The notes below the pieces were generated by a model. It worked only from the letters and a program-made list of their open reading frames with translations, ran no database searches and had not been told where the DNA came from. Shown here in pieces: positions 43,785-53,103 of a DNA stretch of 64,000 bases (within the stretch, counting starts at the first letter, position 1; each line of letters opens with the position of its first letter). The DNA is from Paranoxybacillus sp035645275 (GTDB lineage: Bacteria > Bacillota > Bacilli > Bacillales > Anoxybacillaceae): assembly GCA_035645275.1 (NCBI GenBank), contig DASQMX010000004.1, forward strand, positions 95,043 to 159,042, given 5' to 3'. The translations under genes and the position numbers were made by a program.

Positions 43785-43788
43785 ATCG

Positions 43789-44649
43789 TTACTCGAGCTC
43801 ATCAAATTTTATATTTAATAATTCTAGTATTCTTTCTAAGTCTTCATTCGAAAAAAACTCAATTTCAATTTTTCCTTTTTTTCGATTTTGTTTAATCACA
43901 ACAGGAGTTCCAAGCTTTTCCCTTAACAAAGACTCGCTTTGTTTTAAAAATATGCTTTTCTCTACTTTTGGCTGTGATGTTTCACGTGAAACATTTTCGT
44001 TAATATGATTGATGAGTTGTTCCACTTGGCGAACATTTAGTTTTTCTTTTACAATCTTATCAACAATCGCCTTCAATTGTCCTTTTTTCTTTAATCCTAA
44101 CAAGGCTCGGCCATGCCCCATCGATAAAACGCCATCTTCGATAAGCTGCTGCACATCTTTTGGAAGAGAGAGTAAACGAATATGATTAGCAATATGAGGA
44201 CGGCTTTTTCCTAATCGCTTTGCCAACTCTTCTTGAGTAATGTTCAAATGATCAATAAGCGCTTGATAAGCATGCGCCTCCTCAATGGGCGTCAAATCCT
44301 CACGCTGTAAATTTTCTAATAGCGCGAATTCCATCATTTGCCGTTCGGTTAAATCGCGGACTACGGCAGGGACCGTTTTTAATTTTGCTTCTTTAGCGGC
44401 GCGGTACCGCCTTTCTCCAACAACAATTTCATAACCTTTAATGCTTTTTCTGACAATGAGAGGCTGTAAAATACCATGTTGAAGAATTGACTCTTTTAAC
44501 TCGTCAATCGTTTCTTGTTTAAATGTTTTTCGCGGTTGGTAAGGATTCGGCCGCAGCTCTTTAATGCTAATTTCTTGAATGACTTCATCTTCTTGCGTTT
44601 CTAAATTCGCAAACAATGCATTAATCCCTTTTCCAAGACCTTTAGCCAC
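43789..44649 (-). CDS. parB: ParB (Spo0J) chromosome partition protein
   Basis: A 286-residue CTP-dependent DNA clamp that loads at parS, helps load SMC and controls Soj. The CTPase motif GERRYRAAK is near residues 78-86, ENLQREDLTPIEEA near 112-125, and a helix-turn-helix (TQEELAKRLGKSRPHIANHI) near 138-157. It overlaps soj by 8 bases and has a parS inside. Confidence 0.97.
   Translation of the reverse strand: MAKGLGKGINALFANLETQEDEVIQEISIKELRPNPYQPRKTFKQETIDELKESILQHGILQPLIVRKSIKGYEIVVGERRYRAAKEAKLKTVPAVVRDLTERQMMEFALLENLQREDLTPIEEAHAYQALIDHLNITQEELAKRLGKSRPHIANHIRLLSLPKDVQQLIEDGVLSMGHGRALLGLKKKGQLKAIVDKIVKEKLNVRQVEQLINHINENVSRETSQPKVEKSIFLKQSESLLREKLGTPVVIKQNRKKGKIEIEFFSNEDLERILELLNIKFDELE
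43978..43993. promoter_or_regulatory. parS site (in parB)
   Basis: TGTTTCACGTGAAACA, exact consensus, inside the parB gene as in B. subtilis spo0J. Confidence 0.97.
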
Positions 44650-45400
44650 GTTCTAACACCTCCTTGGCAAACTCTAAATATACTTCTGCCCCGCGGGATT
44701 TTGTATCATAAAGAATAATTGGTTTCCCGTGGCTTGGTGCTTCACTTAAGCGGACATTCCGGGGAATAATCGTTTGATAGACTTTTTCGCGAAAATATTT
44801 TTTCACTTCTTGAATCACTTGAATACCGAGGTTTGTTCTAGCATCCAACATCGTCAGAACAACGCCTTCTAACCGCAAATCTGTATTTAAATGTTTTTGC
44901 ACTAAACGTATTGTATTTAGTAATTGACTTAACCCTTCAAGAGCATAGTATTCGCACTGTACCGGAATTAAAACGGTATCTGCAGCGGTTAAAGCATTGA
45001 TAGTGAGCAAGCCTAAAGAAGGCGGACAATCAATAATAATAAATTCATATTGAGATTTTAAAGGCTCGAGTGCTTTCTTTAAACGAATCTCGCGAGAAAT
45101 AATTGGAACTAGTTCTATTTCCGCCCCCGCAAGCTGAATGGTAGCGGGAATGATATGTAGGTTTTCTATAGAGGTTGGCCTTATCACTTCTTTCGCTGTC
45201 ATCTCTTCAACAAGAACGTTATAGATACATTCGTCCACATCGCCTTTTTCAATACCGATTCCGCTTGTCGCATTTCCCTGCGGGTCAATATCTACAAGCA
45301 ACACTTTTTTTCCTATATACGCAAGGCAGGCAGACAAATTGACCGCTGTTGTCGTTTTTCCTACCCCACCTTTTTGATTTGCAATCGCAATAACCTTGCC
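44642..45400 (-). CDS. soj: Soj (ParA) ATPase
   Basis: A 252-residue ParA-family ATPase with deviant Walker A KGGVGKTTT near residues 10-18. It partners ParB and regulates DnaA at the origin. I choose the GTG at 45400 (MGKVIAIANQ), behind AGGTG, matching the usual Soj N-terminus. Confidence 0.96.
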   Translation of the reverse strand, partial: GKVIAIANQKGGVGKTTTAVNLSACLAYIGKKVLLVDIDPQGNATSGIGIEKGDVDECIYNVLVEEMTAKEVIRPTSIENLHIIPATIQLAGAEIELVPIISREIRLKKALEPLKSQYEFIIIDCPPSLGLLTINALTAADTVLIPVQCEYYALEGLSQLLNTIRLVQKHLNTDLRLEGVVLTMLDARTNLGIQVIQEVKKYFREKVYQTIIPRNVRLSEAPSHGKPIILYDTKSRGAEVYLEFAKEVLERG

Positions 45401-45441
45401 CACGATGACACCTACCCTCAACTCATACTAAATCAAATCTT

Positions 45442-45464
45442 TATTCCGTTCTAACCGTCCGTAA
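45442..45464 (-). repeat. Fragment of repeat family A end
   Basis: Minus strand ACGGACGGTTAGAACGGAAT matches the 3' end of family A (ACGGACGC TTAGAACGGG) only. Too short to be certain. Confidence 0.4.
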
Positions 45465-45564
45465 TGCTGCTTTCATATTTATTGTTTAAAAATCAGCTAT
45501 GTTTTTTATTTTATCATGAAACAACTAAGATTGACGCTTTTTCTAATCGGTAAATGAAATTTAA

Positions 45565-45598
45565 ATAAAAAACCTCATCAATGTAGCTCATGATGAGG
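45565..45598 (-). terminator. noc terminator
   Basis: Minus strand CCTCATCA / TGATGAGG hairpin followed by TTTTTTATTT, 18 bases past the noc stop. Confidence 0.87.
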
Positions 45599-45615
45599 CA
45601 TAATGAAGGGTAATA

Positions 45616-46461
45616 TTACTTTTTAGGAATGCGAATCGTAATTTGATAGTAATCTTCAAAGTCTTCTTCCTCTGAATCAATTGCAAGACCGCTATCTGCG
45701 ACCATCGTTAATGATTGGCGGATTGTATTTACAGCGATTCTCATGTCTTTGCTGAACGCTTTTCGTTTAGGCTTTGGCTTAGGCGCAGCATTCTCCAGCA
45801 TTTTGAGAACGCGATCTTCTGTTTGTTTTACATTTAGTTGCTTTTCAATAATTTCTTGTAAAAGCTTCAGCTGTTTTTCTTTATCTTTCAATGCGATTAG
45901 CGCACGAGCGTGGCGTTCTGTAATTTTCCTTTGTAAAAGAGCTTCCTGTACCTCTTGAGGAAGTTTTAATAAACGCAGCTTGTTAGCTACTGTTGATTGT
46001 CCTTTTCCTAATCGTTGGGCTAATGCCTCCTGAGTTAAATTATGTAATTCAAGCAGTTTTGCATATGCAAGAGCTTCTTCAATCGGTGTTAATTCCTCGC
46101 GCTGCAAATTTTCAATGAGCGCCACAGACGCGGTTTCCTTGTCATTTAAATTTTTAACAATAGCAGGTATTTCGTCCCAGCCAAGTTTTTGGACAGCCCG
46201 CCAACGTCTTTCTCCAGCAATAATTTCAAATTTCCCGTCTTCACATTCGCGAACAACAATCGGTTGAATAATTCCGTGTGTCCGGATGGTTAGCGCCAAT
46301 TCTTCAATCTTGTCTTCTGCGAAAATCGTGCGCGGTTGATAGCGATTCGGAACAATAAGAGATACAGGAATTTTTCTAATTTCTTCCCCTTCTGTTTTTT
46401 CGACTACTTGTTCAGTTTCCTTTTCCCCAAAATTGAAAAAGCGCGAAAAAGGATGTTTCAT
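45616..46461 (-). CDS. noc: Noc nucleoid occlusion protein
   Basis: A 281-residue ParB paralogue that binds NBS sites and the membrane to keep division off the nucleoid. The N-terminal membrane-targeting helix is MKHPFSRFFNFGEKE. ParB motifs follow (GERRWRAVQ near 76-84; ENLQREELTPIEEA near 111-124; TQEALAQRLGKGQSTVANKL near 137-156). No NBS consensus was seen in the window. Confidence 0.96.
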   Translation of the reverse strand: MKHPFSRFFNFGEKETEQVVEKTEGEEIRKIPVSLIVPNRYQPRTIFAEDKIEELALTIRTHGIIQPIVVRECEDGKFEIIAGERRWRAVQKLGWDEIPAIVKNLNDKETASVALIENLQREELTPIEEALAYAKLLELHNLTQEALAQRLGKGQSTVANKLRLLKLPQEVQEALLQRKITERHARALIALKDKEKQLKLLQEIIEKQLNVKQTEDRVLKMLENAAPKPKPKRKAFSKDMRIAVNTIRQSLTMVADSGLAIDSEEEDFEDYYQITIRIPKK

Positions 46462-46514
46462 GCCCCTACACCACCTTTGAAAACTCTCCCCTGTATTCTG
46501 TTCGTCTAAACCAT

Positions 46515-47231
46515 TTATTCAATCGGAAGCTTATTTGGCATTCCTGGTTTTCGAGGATATTTTTTTGGTGTTTTCCGTTTTTTCTCAATAAAAATAATCG
46601 TACGCTCACTTTGTTCAATTGGTAAAATAAACTGCTCTGTACGTTCAACTTCACCGCCAAGTACTTTAATAGCCGTTTTCCCTTGTTCTAATTCTTCTTG
46701 CGCAGCAGCTGCTTTCATAGCGATAAATGTTCCATTGACTTTAACTAACGGAAGGCAAAGCTCGCTTAATACTGCCATTCGCGCAACTGCTCTTGCTATA
46801 ACTACATCAAATGATTCACGAATTCCTTCTTTTCTTCCAAATGTTTCTGCACGGTCATGATAAAATGCCACATTCTCTAACTGTAGTTTAGACGCAAGAT
46901 GATTAAGAAACGTAATTCGTTTTTGCAATGAATCGACAATGGATAACTTTAAATGCGGAAAACAAATTTTTAAAGGAATGCTTGGGAACCCCGCTCCTGC
47001 TCCTACATCACAAATAGAAATCGGCTTTGAAAAATCGTAGTAAAACGCTGGAGAAATGGAATCAAAAAAGTGTTTTAAATATACTCCAGGCTTGTCCGTA
47101 ATGGCAGTTAAGTTCATTTTTTCGTTCCATTCCACTAATAACTCATAATACAGTTCAAATTGTTCAAGTTGTTGAGGAGAAAGGTGAATCCCCTTCTCCT
47201 CTAACATCGTCTGAAACTGTCTTGTCTCCAT
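46515..47231 (-). CDS. rsmG: 16S rRNA (guanine-527-N7)-methyltransferase RsmG (GidB)
   Basis: A 238-residue class I methyltransferase. The SAM motif is CDVGAGAGFPSIPLKI near 72-87, and ARAVARMAVL near 145. It methylates G527 of 16S rRNA. It follows mnmG by 21 bases. Confidence 0.97.
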   Translation of the reverse strand: METRQFQTMLEEKGIHLSPQQLEQFELYYELLVEWNEKMNLTAITDKPGVYLKHFFDSISPAFYYDFSKPISICDVGAGAGFPSIPLKICFPHLKLSIVDSLQKRITFLNHLASKLQLENVAFYHDRAETFGRKEGIRESFDVVIARAVARMAVLSELCLPLVKVNGTFIAMKAAAAQEELEQGKTAIKVLGGEVERTEQFILPIEQSERTIIFIEKKRKTPKKYPRKPGMPNKLPIE

Positions 47232-47252
47232 AAGCCAATCCTTTCACTATTG

Positions 47253-49142
47253 TTATTCATTCGACACTCGAGCGATTCTTCCTTGTTCTAAATAAACTAA
47301 TAATATCGAAATATCTGCTGGATTTACTCCGGAAATACGCGAAGCCTGTGCAACAGAAAGCGGGCGAACTTGTTTTAACTTTTGTCTTGCTTCTGTTGCA
47401 AGCCCGGTAATCGCATCATAGTCAATGTCTTCTGGAATTTTTTTGTTTTCCATCTTCTTCAAGCGTTCTACTTGTTGAAGTGATTTCTCAATATATCCTT
47501 CATACTTAATTTGAATTTCTACTTGTTCTGCTACTTCTGCAGGAATTTCTTCATCTGCAGGTGCAAGCATTTTGATATGCTCGTATGTCATTTCTGGACG
47601 CTTCAACAAGTCCGCAGCACGAATTCCGTCTTTTAACTCGCTTCCGCCAGCATTGCGAATAACCTCTTGCACTTGTGCAGTCGGCTTAATGATATGGGAA
47701 GCTAAGCGTTTTTTCTCTTTTTCAATGGCCTCTTTCTTCGCCAAAAACTTTTGATAACGCTCTTCGGAAATGAGACCGATTTTATAACCAATCTCTGTTA
47801 AGCGCAAATCAGCGTTATCATGACGAAGCAATAAGCGATATTCCGCACGCGATGTCAGTAAACGATATGGTTCATTTGTTCCCTTTGTGACAAGGTCATC
47901 AATCAATACACCGATATAAGCATCGGAACGGCTTAAAATAAGCTCTTCTTTTCCTAGCGCTTTTCTAGCAGCATTAATTCCGGCAATAATGCCTTGTCCC
48001 GCTGCTTCTTCATAGCCGGAAGTTCCGTTAATTTGTCCGGCTGTATATAAATTTTTCACAATTTTCGTTTCGAGCGTTGGCCACAACTGCGTCGGTACAA
48101 CCGCATCATATTCAATCGCATAACCAGCGCGCATCATTTCCGCTTTCTCTAAGCCAGGAATGGTCGCTAAAATTTTCCGCTGAATATGCTCTGGCAAGCT
48201 TGTTGATAATCCTTGTACGTACACTTCCTCTGTATTGCGTCCTTCCGGCTCTAAGAAAATTTGATGGCGCGGTTTGTCATGGAAACGGACAATTTTATCT
48301 TCAATGGACGGACAGTAACGTGGTCCTGTTCCTTTAATCATTCCTGAGTACATCGGTGATAAGTGAAGATTCTCGTCAATAATTCGATGAGTTTCTTCTG
48401 TTGTGTACGTTAACCAGCAAGGAAGCTGATCTGTAATAAACTCCGTCGTCTCATAAGAAAACGCTCTAGGAACATCGTCCCCCGGCTGAATTTCTGTTTT
48501 GCTGTAATCAATAGAGCGGCTATTTACTCGAGGAGGTGTTCCTGTTTTAAAGCGCACTAACTCAAACCCAAGCTCTTCTAAATGCTCGGATAGCTTGATA
48601 GAAGGCTGCTGGTTATTGGGACCGCTCGAATATTTAATATCTCCAATAATAATTTCTCCACGTAAAAATGTTCCAGTTGTAATAACAACTGTTTTAGCAT
48701 AATAATGAGCACCTGTATGCGTAATAACACCTTTGCAAACGCCGTCTTCAACGATTAAACGTTCTACTTTTCCCTGCACTAATGTGAGATTCTCTTGATT
48801 TTCAAGCGTCTTTTTCATTTCATGTTGATATAGGAACTTATCCGCTTGAGCACGCAACGCACGCACAGCTGGCCCTTTTCCTGTATTCAACATTCTTATT
48901 TGAATATAAGTTTTATCAATATTTTTTCCCATTTCTCCGCCCAGAGCATCAATTTCTCGCACAACAATTCCTTTTGCTGGACCACCGATCGATGGGTTAC
49001 AAGGCATAAATGCAACCATATCAAGATTGAGTGTAATCATTAACGTCTTTGCTCCAATGCGAGCTGCGGCTAATCCCGCTTCACACCCCGCATGCCCGGC
49101 ACCAACTACAATAACGTCATATGAGCCGGCATCATATCCCAT
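47253..49142 (-). CDS. mnmG: tRNA U34 modification enzyme MnmG (GidA)
   Basis: A 629-residue FAD enzyme that with MnmE installs carboxymethylaminomethyl groups on U34 of tRNA. FAD fold VVGAGHAGCEAGLAAARIGA near 12-31; NPSIGGPAKG near 49-58; C-terminal helical domain binds MnmE and tRNA. AAGGAGG precedes the ATG. It is 43 bases after mnmE. Confidence 0.97.
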   Translation of the reverse strand: MGYDAGSYDVIVVGAGHAGCEAGLAAARIGAKTLMITLNLDMVAFMPCNPSIGGPAKGIVVREIDALGGEMGKNIDKTYIQIRMLNTGKGPAVRALRAQADKFLYQHEMKKTLENQENLTLVQGKVERLIVEDGVCKGVITHTGAHYYAKTVVITTGTFLRGEIIIGDIKYSSGPNNQQPSIKLSEHLEELGFELVRFKTGTPPRVNSRSIDYSKTEIQPGDDVPRAFSYETTEFITDQLPCWLTYTTEETHRIIDENLHLSPMYSGMIKGTGPRYCPSIEDKIVRFHDKPRHQIFLEPEGRNTEEVYVQGLSTSLPEHIQRKILATIPGLEKAEMMRAGYAIEYDAVVPTQLWPTLETKIVKNLYTAGQINGTSGYEEAAGQGIIAGINAARKALGKEELILSRSDAYIGVLIDDLVTKGTNEPYRLLTSRAEYRLLLRHDNADLRLTEIGYKIGLISEERYQKFLAKKEAIEKEKKRLASHIIKPTAQVQEVIRNAGGSELKDGIRAADLLKRPEMTYEHIKMLAPADEEIPAEVAEQVEIQIKYEGYIEKSLQQVERLKKMENKKIPEDIDYDAITGLATEARQKLKQVRPLSVAQASRISGVNPADISILLVYLEQGRIARVSNE

Positions 49143-49185
49143 AAAAAATAACCTCCTTCTGTCAATCCCTTTGTTACAAATATGC

Positions 49186-50571
49186 TTACTTTCCTAAGCA
49201 AAATTGCGAAAAGAGTTGATCAATCAAACTTTCATGTACTGTATCACCGATAATCTCACCTAGTAATTCCCATGTTCTTGTTAAATCGATTTGCACAATA
49301 TCAATTGGCACTCCTGCTTCGATTCCAGAAATCGCATCTTCAATCGCCTGTTTTGCTTGATGAAGAAGCGCAATATGCCGAGAGTTAGATACGTATGTTA
49401 AATCATTTGCTTCAACAGCGCCCGTAAAGAATAGAGAAGAAATCGCTTCTTCCAGTTCATCGATTCCTTTTTCCTTTAAAAGAGATGTCGTTACAATTGG
49501 CCAATTGCCTGCAAGCTCCCGGACGCGTTCCATGTCAATTTTCTGCGGCAAGTCCGTTTTATTGACAATGACAATCACATCCATATCCTTAACCGCTTCA
49601 AAAAGCTGTTCATCTTCTGGAGTTAGTTCCTCACTATAATTCAAAACGAGTAAAATCAAATCCGCTTTCTTAAGTACTTCTCGTGAACGCTCTACTCCAA
49701 TTCTTTCGACAATATCTTCCGTTTCCCGAATTCCTGCTGTATCAATTAATTTTAGCGGCACCCCTCGTACGTTTACATACTCTTCAATCACATCACGTGT
49801 TGTTCCTGGAATATCTGTAACAATCGCTTTGTTTTCATGAGCTAAACTATTGAGCAATGATGACTTGCCAACATTTGGTCGGCCAATAATAGCCGTCGCC
49901 AAACCTTCCCGCAATATTTTTCCTTGCTGTGATGTTTGTAAAAGCTTATTAATCTCGTCGCGAACATAAAGCGCTTTTTCAATGAGCATTTTATGTGTCA
50001 TTTCTTCAACGTCGTCATATTCTGGGTAATCGATGTTTACTTCAACATGGGCTAATGTTTCCAAAATCGTTTGCCGCAACCTGCGGATTAGCTTGGAAAG
50101 GCGCCCTTCCATTTGACTTAGCGCCACATTCATCGCCCGGTCTGTTTTCGCACGAATTAAATCCATAACCGCTTCCGCCTGCGACAAATCAATGCGCCCA
50201 TTTAAAAAGGCGCGTTTCGTAAATTCTCCCGGTTCAGCTAAACGTGCTCCATTTGTTAACACAAGCTGCAAAACACGATTTACAGAAACGAGACCTCCGT
50301 GACAATTAATTTCTACGACATCTTCCCTTGTAAATGTTTTTGGTGCTCTCATCACCGTTACCATTACTTCTTCCACCGTTTGCCCTGAAGAAGGATCGAT
50401 AATATGACCGTAATGAATCGTATGAGATGGTACGTCTTTTAAGCGCTTGTCCCCGACTCCCTTAAAAATTTTATCAGCAATTTGTATCGCCTCATCTCCG
50501 CTTAGTCGGACAATCGCTATCGCTCCTTCTCCCAGCGGCGTCGAAATGGCTGCAATTGTATCAAACTCCAT
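49186..50571 (-). CDS. mnmE: tRNA U34 modification GTPase MnmE (TrmE)
   Basis: A 461-residue GTPase. N-terminal tetrahydrofolate domain (~1-120), helical domain and inserted G domain with G1 GRPNVGKSSLL near 228-238, G3 DTAG near 274 and NKTD near 337-340. The end FCLGK carries the C-x-G-K active cysteine. Partner of MnmG downstream. Confidence 0.97.
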   Translation of the reverse strand: MEFDTIAAISTPLGEGAIAIVRLSGDEAIQIADKIFKGVGDKRLKDVPSHTIHYGHIIDPSSGQTVEEVMVTVMRAPKTFTREDVVEINCHGGLVSVNRVLQLVLTNGARLAEPGEFTKRAFLNGRIDLSQAEAVMDLIRAKTDRAMNVALSQMEGRLSKLIRRLRQTILETLAHVEVNIDYPEYDDVEEMTHKMLIEKALYVRDEINKLLQTSQQGKILREGLATAIIGRPNVGKSSLLNSLAHENKAIVTDIPGTTRDVIEEYVNVRGVPLKLIDTAGIRETEDIVERIGVERSREVLKKADLILLVLNYSEELTPEDEQLFEAVKDMDVIVIVNKTDLPQKIDMERVRELAGNWPIVTTSLLKEKGIDELEEAISSLFFTGAVEANDLTYVSNSRHIALLHQAKQAIEDAISGIEAGVPIDIVQIDLTRTWELLGEIIGDTVHESLIDQLFSQFCLGK

Positions 50572-50960
50572 TTCCTATCACCTCTCTTTACTAAAAAACC
50601 GCTACCCTAATCTATATTGTTAAATCCCATTATATCCCGAATAGATTCCCTAAATTATTAAAATAACACATTTATATTGTGAACAAAAGAAAATGTTTCT
50701 ATATTCCCAGACATAAAAATTATCCACATTCAGTGTGATCATTCTAATTTTAACTTATCCACATGTGAATAACAATAATAAACGTCAATATCCATTCATG
50801 AGCAATGAAGACGAATAAACATAAATTTTGGCTTTAAAAAACATTAAAAAAATAAAGGGCCTGACCCAAAAGCAAAGTGTCAGCCCCCACAACACAATAT
50901 ATAGCGCATAATATATATTGTGAAATGCACATAAGGTCAAACACTTATGGATCAGTCCCC
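50572..50960. other. mnmE-jag intergenic region with DnaA boxes and a repeat
   Basis: 389 AT-rich bases. TTATCCACA occurs at 50720-50728 and 50755-50763, followed by TGTGAATAA at 50765-50773. A family C repeat is at 50856-50963. No gene is supported. Confidence 0.65.
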
Positions 50961-50963
50961 TTA
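50856..50963. repeat. Repeat family C, shortened copy; jag terminator
   Basis: AGGGCCTGACCCAAAAGCAA with GTGTCAGCCC, then CACAATATATAGCGCATAAT, ATATATTGTGAAATGC, GGTCAAACACTTATGGATCAGTCCCCTT-type end (arms GGGNCTGACCCA / TGGATCAGTCCC). It runs up to and slightly over the 3' end of jag. Confidence 0.83.
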
Positions 50964-51581
50964 TTGAATAGGAGATATAACGATGTAGCGATGCGGCTCC
51001 GTTCCAACAGAATATGTTTTTATTCCTTTACGCTCCGCTAAAGCAGCATGAATAATTTTTCTTTCATAAGCTGGAAGTGGTTCTAACTTGACTTCTTTTC
51101 CCGTTTTTATTGCTTTTTCCGCTAATTTTTGCGCTAATTGAGTGAGTGTCTCTTTTCGTCTCGCGCGATAGTTTTCTGCATCAAGCGTAATGTGAATATA
51201 ATGTTCTGAATGCCGATTTGCTACAAGTTGAGCTAACAACTGAAGCGAATTCAACGTTTGTCCATGCTTGCCAATTAATAAGGCAATTTGCTCACCGCTT
51301 AAAATAAATTCTGCATTTTTGTCATTTTCTATTTTTTGAATATCTGCTTGAATTCCCATCTTTTCAACGACGGATTTTAAAAATTTCTCAGCTTCTTCTA
51401 TAGGATTATATCTTAGCTTTGCCTTTACAATAGCCGGTCTTGCCCCAAAAATCCCTAAAAAACCTTTCTTTCCTTCATCGACAACAATAATTTCCGCCCG
51501 TTCTTTTGGAACATTTAGTTGAGCTAAAGCTAGGTTGACTGCTTCTTCGACAGTTTGGGCCGTAGCAGTTACTTCTTTCAC
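50961..51581 (-). CDS. jag: Jag/KhpB (SpoIIIJ-associated) RNA-binding protein
   Basis: A 206-residue protein with an N-terminal Jag domain (~1-50, with KGFLGIFGARPA), a KH domain (GKHGQTLNSLQLL near 103-115) and an R3H domain at the end. It overlaps yidC by 4 bases. Its last bases meet a family C repeat. Confidence 0.95.
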   Translation of the reverse strand: MKEVTATAQTVEEAVNLALAQLNVPKERAEIIVVDEGKKGFLGIFGARPAIVKAKLRYNPIEEAEKFLKSVVEKMGIQADIQKIENDKNAEFILSGEQIALLIGKHGQTLNSLQLLAQLVANRHSEHYIHITLDAENYRARRKETLTQLAQKLAEKAIKTGKEVKLEPLPAYERKIIHAALAERKGIKTYSVGTEPHRYIVISPIQ

Positions 51582-52348
51582 TTCTTCGCTCCTCCTGAAT
51601 TAGCAGTCTTTATATCTGGACCTTTAATAAAGTATGTCTGAATAATCATAAAGATGTTGCCAACTACCCAATACAATGATAGCGCCGCCGGGAAATTAAT
51701 CGCAAAAATGACAATCATAATTGGCATCATCCAGAGCAGCATTGCCATTTGCGGATTTTGTTGTTCCGTTCCGGCCATAATCATTTTTTGTTGAATAAAC
51801 GTAGTTACTCCAGCTATTAACGGTAGAATGTAGTACGGATCTTTATCTCCTAAATCAAACCATAAGAAATTATGATTAGCGATTTCTTCTGTTCGCATAA
51901 TAGCATGGTAAAAACCTATCAAAATCGGCATTTGAATTAAAAGTGGGAAGCAGCCTGCCAGCGGATTTACTCCATGCTTTTGGAACAGTAGCATCGTTTC
52001 CTGTTGCAGCTTTTGTTGTGTTTGCATATCTTTAGAACTATATTTTTCCCGCAACTTTTGCAATTCTGGCTGGAGGGCTTGCATGGCTTTTGAGTTTTTC
52101 GTCTGCTGAATCATTAGCGGCAAAATAACTAAGCGAATTAAAACAGTAACAATAATAATCGCCAAACCATAATTGTCGTTAAACAAATTCGCAACATATG
52201 TGATTAACCATGAAAGTGGATAAACAATGTACTGATTCCAAAATCCTTTGCTCTCTGGTGTAATTGGTTCGTTTATTTGTGTACAACCTGACATAAAGGC
52301 TAGCAAGGCAACTAATAAAAACGCTAACCAAATCCGCCTTTTCACCAT
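51578..52348 (-). CDS. yidC: Membrane protein insertase YidC1 (SpoIIIJ)
   Basis: A 256-residue Oxa1-family insertase. A lipoprotein signal ends in a FMSGC lipobox near residue 22; five membrane helices follow, with the groove Arg in IIVTVLIRLVILPLMIQQTK near residues 65-84. It is SpoIIIJ in Bacillus, also needed for spore development. It sits between rnpA and jag. Confidence 0.96.
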   Translation of the reverse strand: MVKRRIWLAFLLVALLAFMSGCTQINEPITPESKGFWNQYIVYPLSWLITYVANLFNDNYGLAIIIVTVLIRLVILPLMIQQTKNSKAMQALQPELQKLREKYSSKDMQTQQKLQQETMLLFQKHGVNPLAGCFPLLIQMPILIGFYHAIMRTEEIANHNFLWFDLGDKDPYYILPLIAGVTTFIQQKMIMAGTEQQNPQMAMLLWMMPIMIVIFAINFPAALSLYWVVGNIFMIIQTYFIKGPDIKTANSGGAKK

Positions 52349-52432
52349 TTTTTCCTCCTAACATTTAATATTCGTGCACATCCATTATGTATTTTAACAT
52401 CATCATAGCTAAAATGGCTGTCCAAATGTCAT

Positions 52433-52786
52433 TTATTTAATGATTCCGGCCTTTCTAAAGACATGGATTAAACTTTTCTTTACTTCCGCATATTCCATCT
52501 CCGAAACAGGCATTCTTGCAATAATAACATAATCCTTGCCTGGAGCGATTTGTTCTCCCATCTCTAAAAACACTTGTCTTATATATCGTTTAATCCGATT
52601 TCTAACTACAGCTTTTCCAAGTTTTTTGCTTACTGACAAACCGACACGAAAGTAAGGCTGCTCCGGCTTATCAAGTACGTAAATAACGAATTGACGATTT
52701 GCTGTTGATCTTCCGTTTTGGAATACTTTTTGAAACTCGTCATTTTTCTTTATGCGATATTTTTTCTTTATCCCAAGGTACAACAC
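52433..52786 (-). CDS. rnpA: Ribonuclease P protein component
   Basis: A 117-residue RNase P protein with the motif KKLGKAVVRNRIKRYIRQVF near residues 54-73. It assists the RNA subunit in cutting tRNA 5' leaders. The start is uncertain; TTG at 52786 lies behind GGGAG. It follows rpmH and a terminator-like hairpin. Confidence 0.95.
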   Translation of the reverse strand: MLYLGIKKKYRIKKNDEFQKVFQNGRSTANRQFVIYVLDKPEQPYFRVGLSVSKKLGKAVVRNRIKRYIRQVFLEMGEQIAPGKDYVIIARMPVSEMEYAEVKKSLIHVFRKAGIIK

Positions 52787-52829
52787 ACTCCCATATTCGT
52801 CCGGGATTTTATGATGAAAGCAAGCTTAG

Positions 52830-52858
52830 AAAAAAGACCACTGAGGTTTCAGTGGCCT
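52830..52858 (-). terminator. Hairpin between rpmH and rnpA
   Basis: Minus strand GGCCACTG / CAGTGGTC hairpin followed by TTTTTT, directly at the rpmH stop. It may lower rnpA relative to rpmH. Confidence 0.82.
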
Positions 52859-52991
52859 ATGCTGATAATACTTTTCTTCCTTTACGACGACGACGAGCAA
52901 GAACTTTACGTCCGTTCTTTGTGCTCATGCGAGCGCGGAAACCATGAACTTTGCTGCGCTTACGCTTATTTGGTTGATAAGTTCTTTTCAT
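52857..52991 (-). CDS. rpmH: Ribosomal protein L34
   Basis: A 44-residue protein, MKRTYQPNKRKRSKVHGF and ending RKGRKVLSA, typical L34. GGGAGGTG precedes the ATG. It is the first gene left of oriC. Confidence 0.98.
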   Translation of the reverse strand: MKRTYQPNKRKRSKVHGFRARMSTKNGRKVLARRRRKGRKVLSA

Positions 52992-53037
52992 TATATGACA
53001 CCTCCCTGAGGAATAACTGTTACAGGCAGTCTTTCTA

Positions 53038-53067
53038 ATTATAGTGAGAAATCTACAAAAATGTCAA
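53038..53067 (-). promoter_or_regulatory. rpmH sigma-A promoter
   Basis: Minus strand TTGACA (53067-53062), 18-base spacer, TATAAT (53043-53038): perfect hexamers. Confidence 0.9.
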
Positions 53068-53103
53068 CCGTCCCAGGAGTATCTTTACTTAAAAATGTTA
53101 AAA

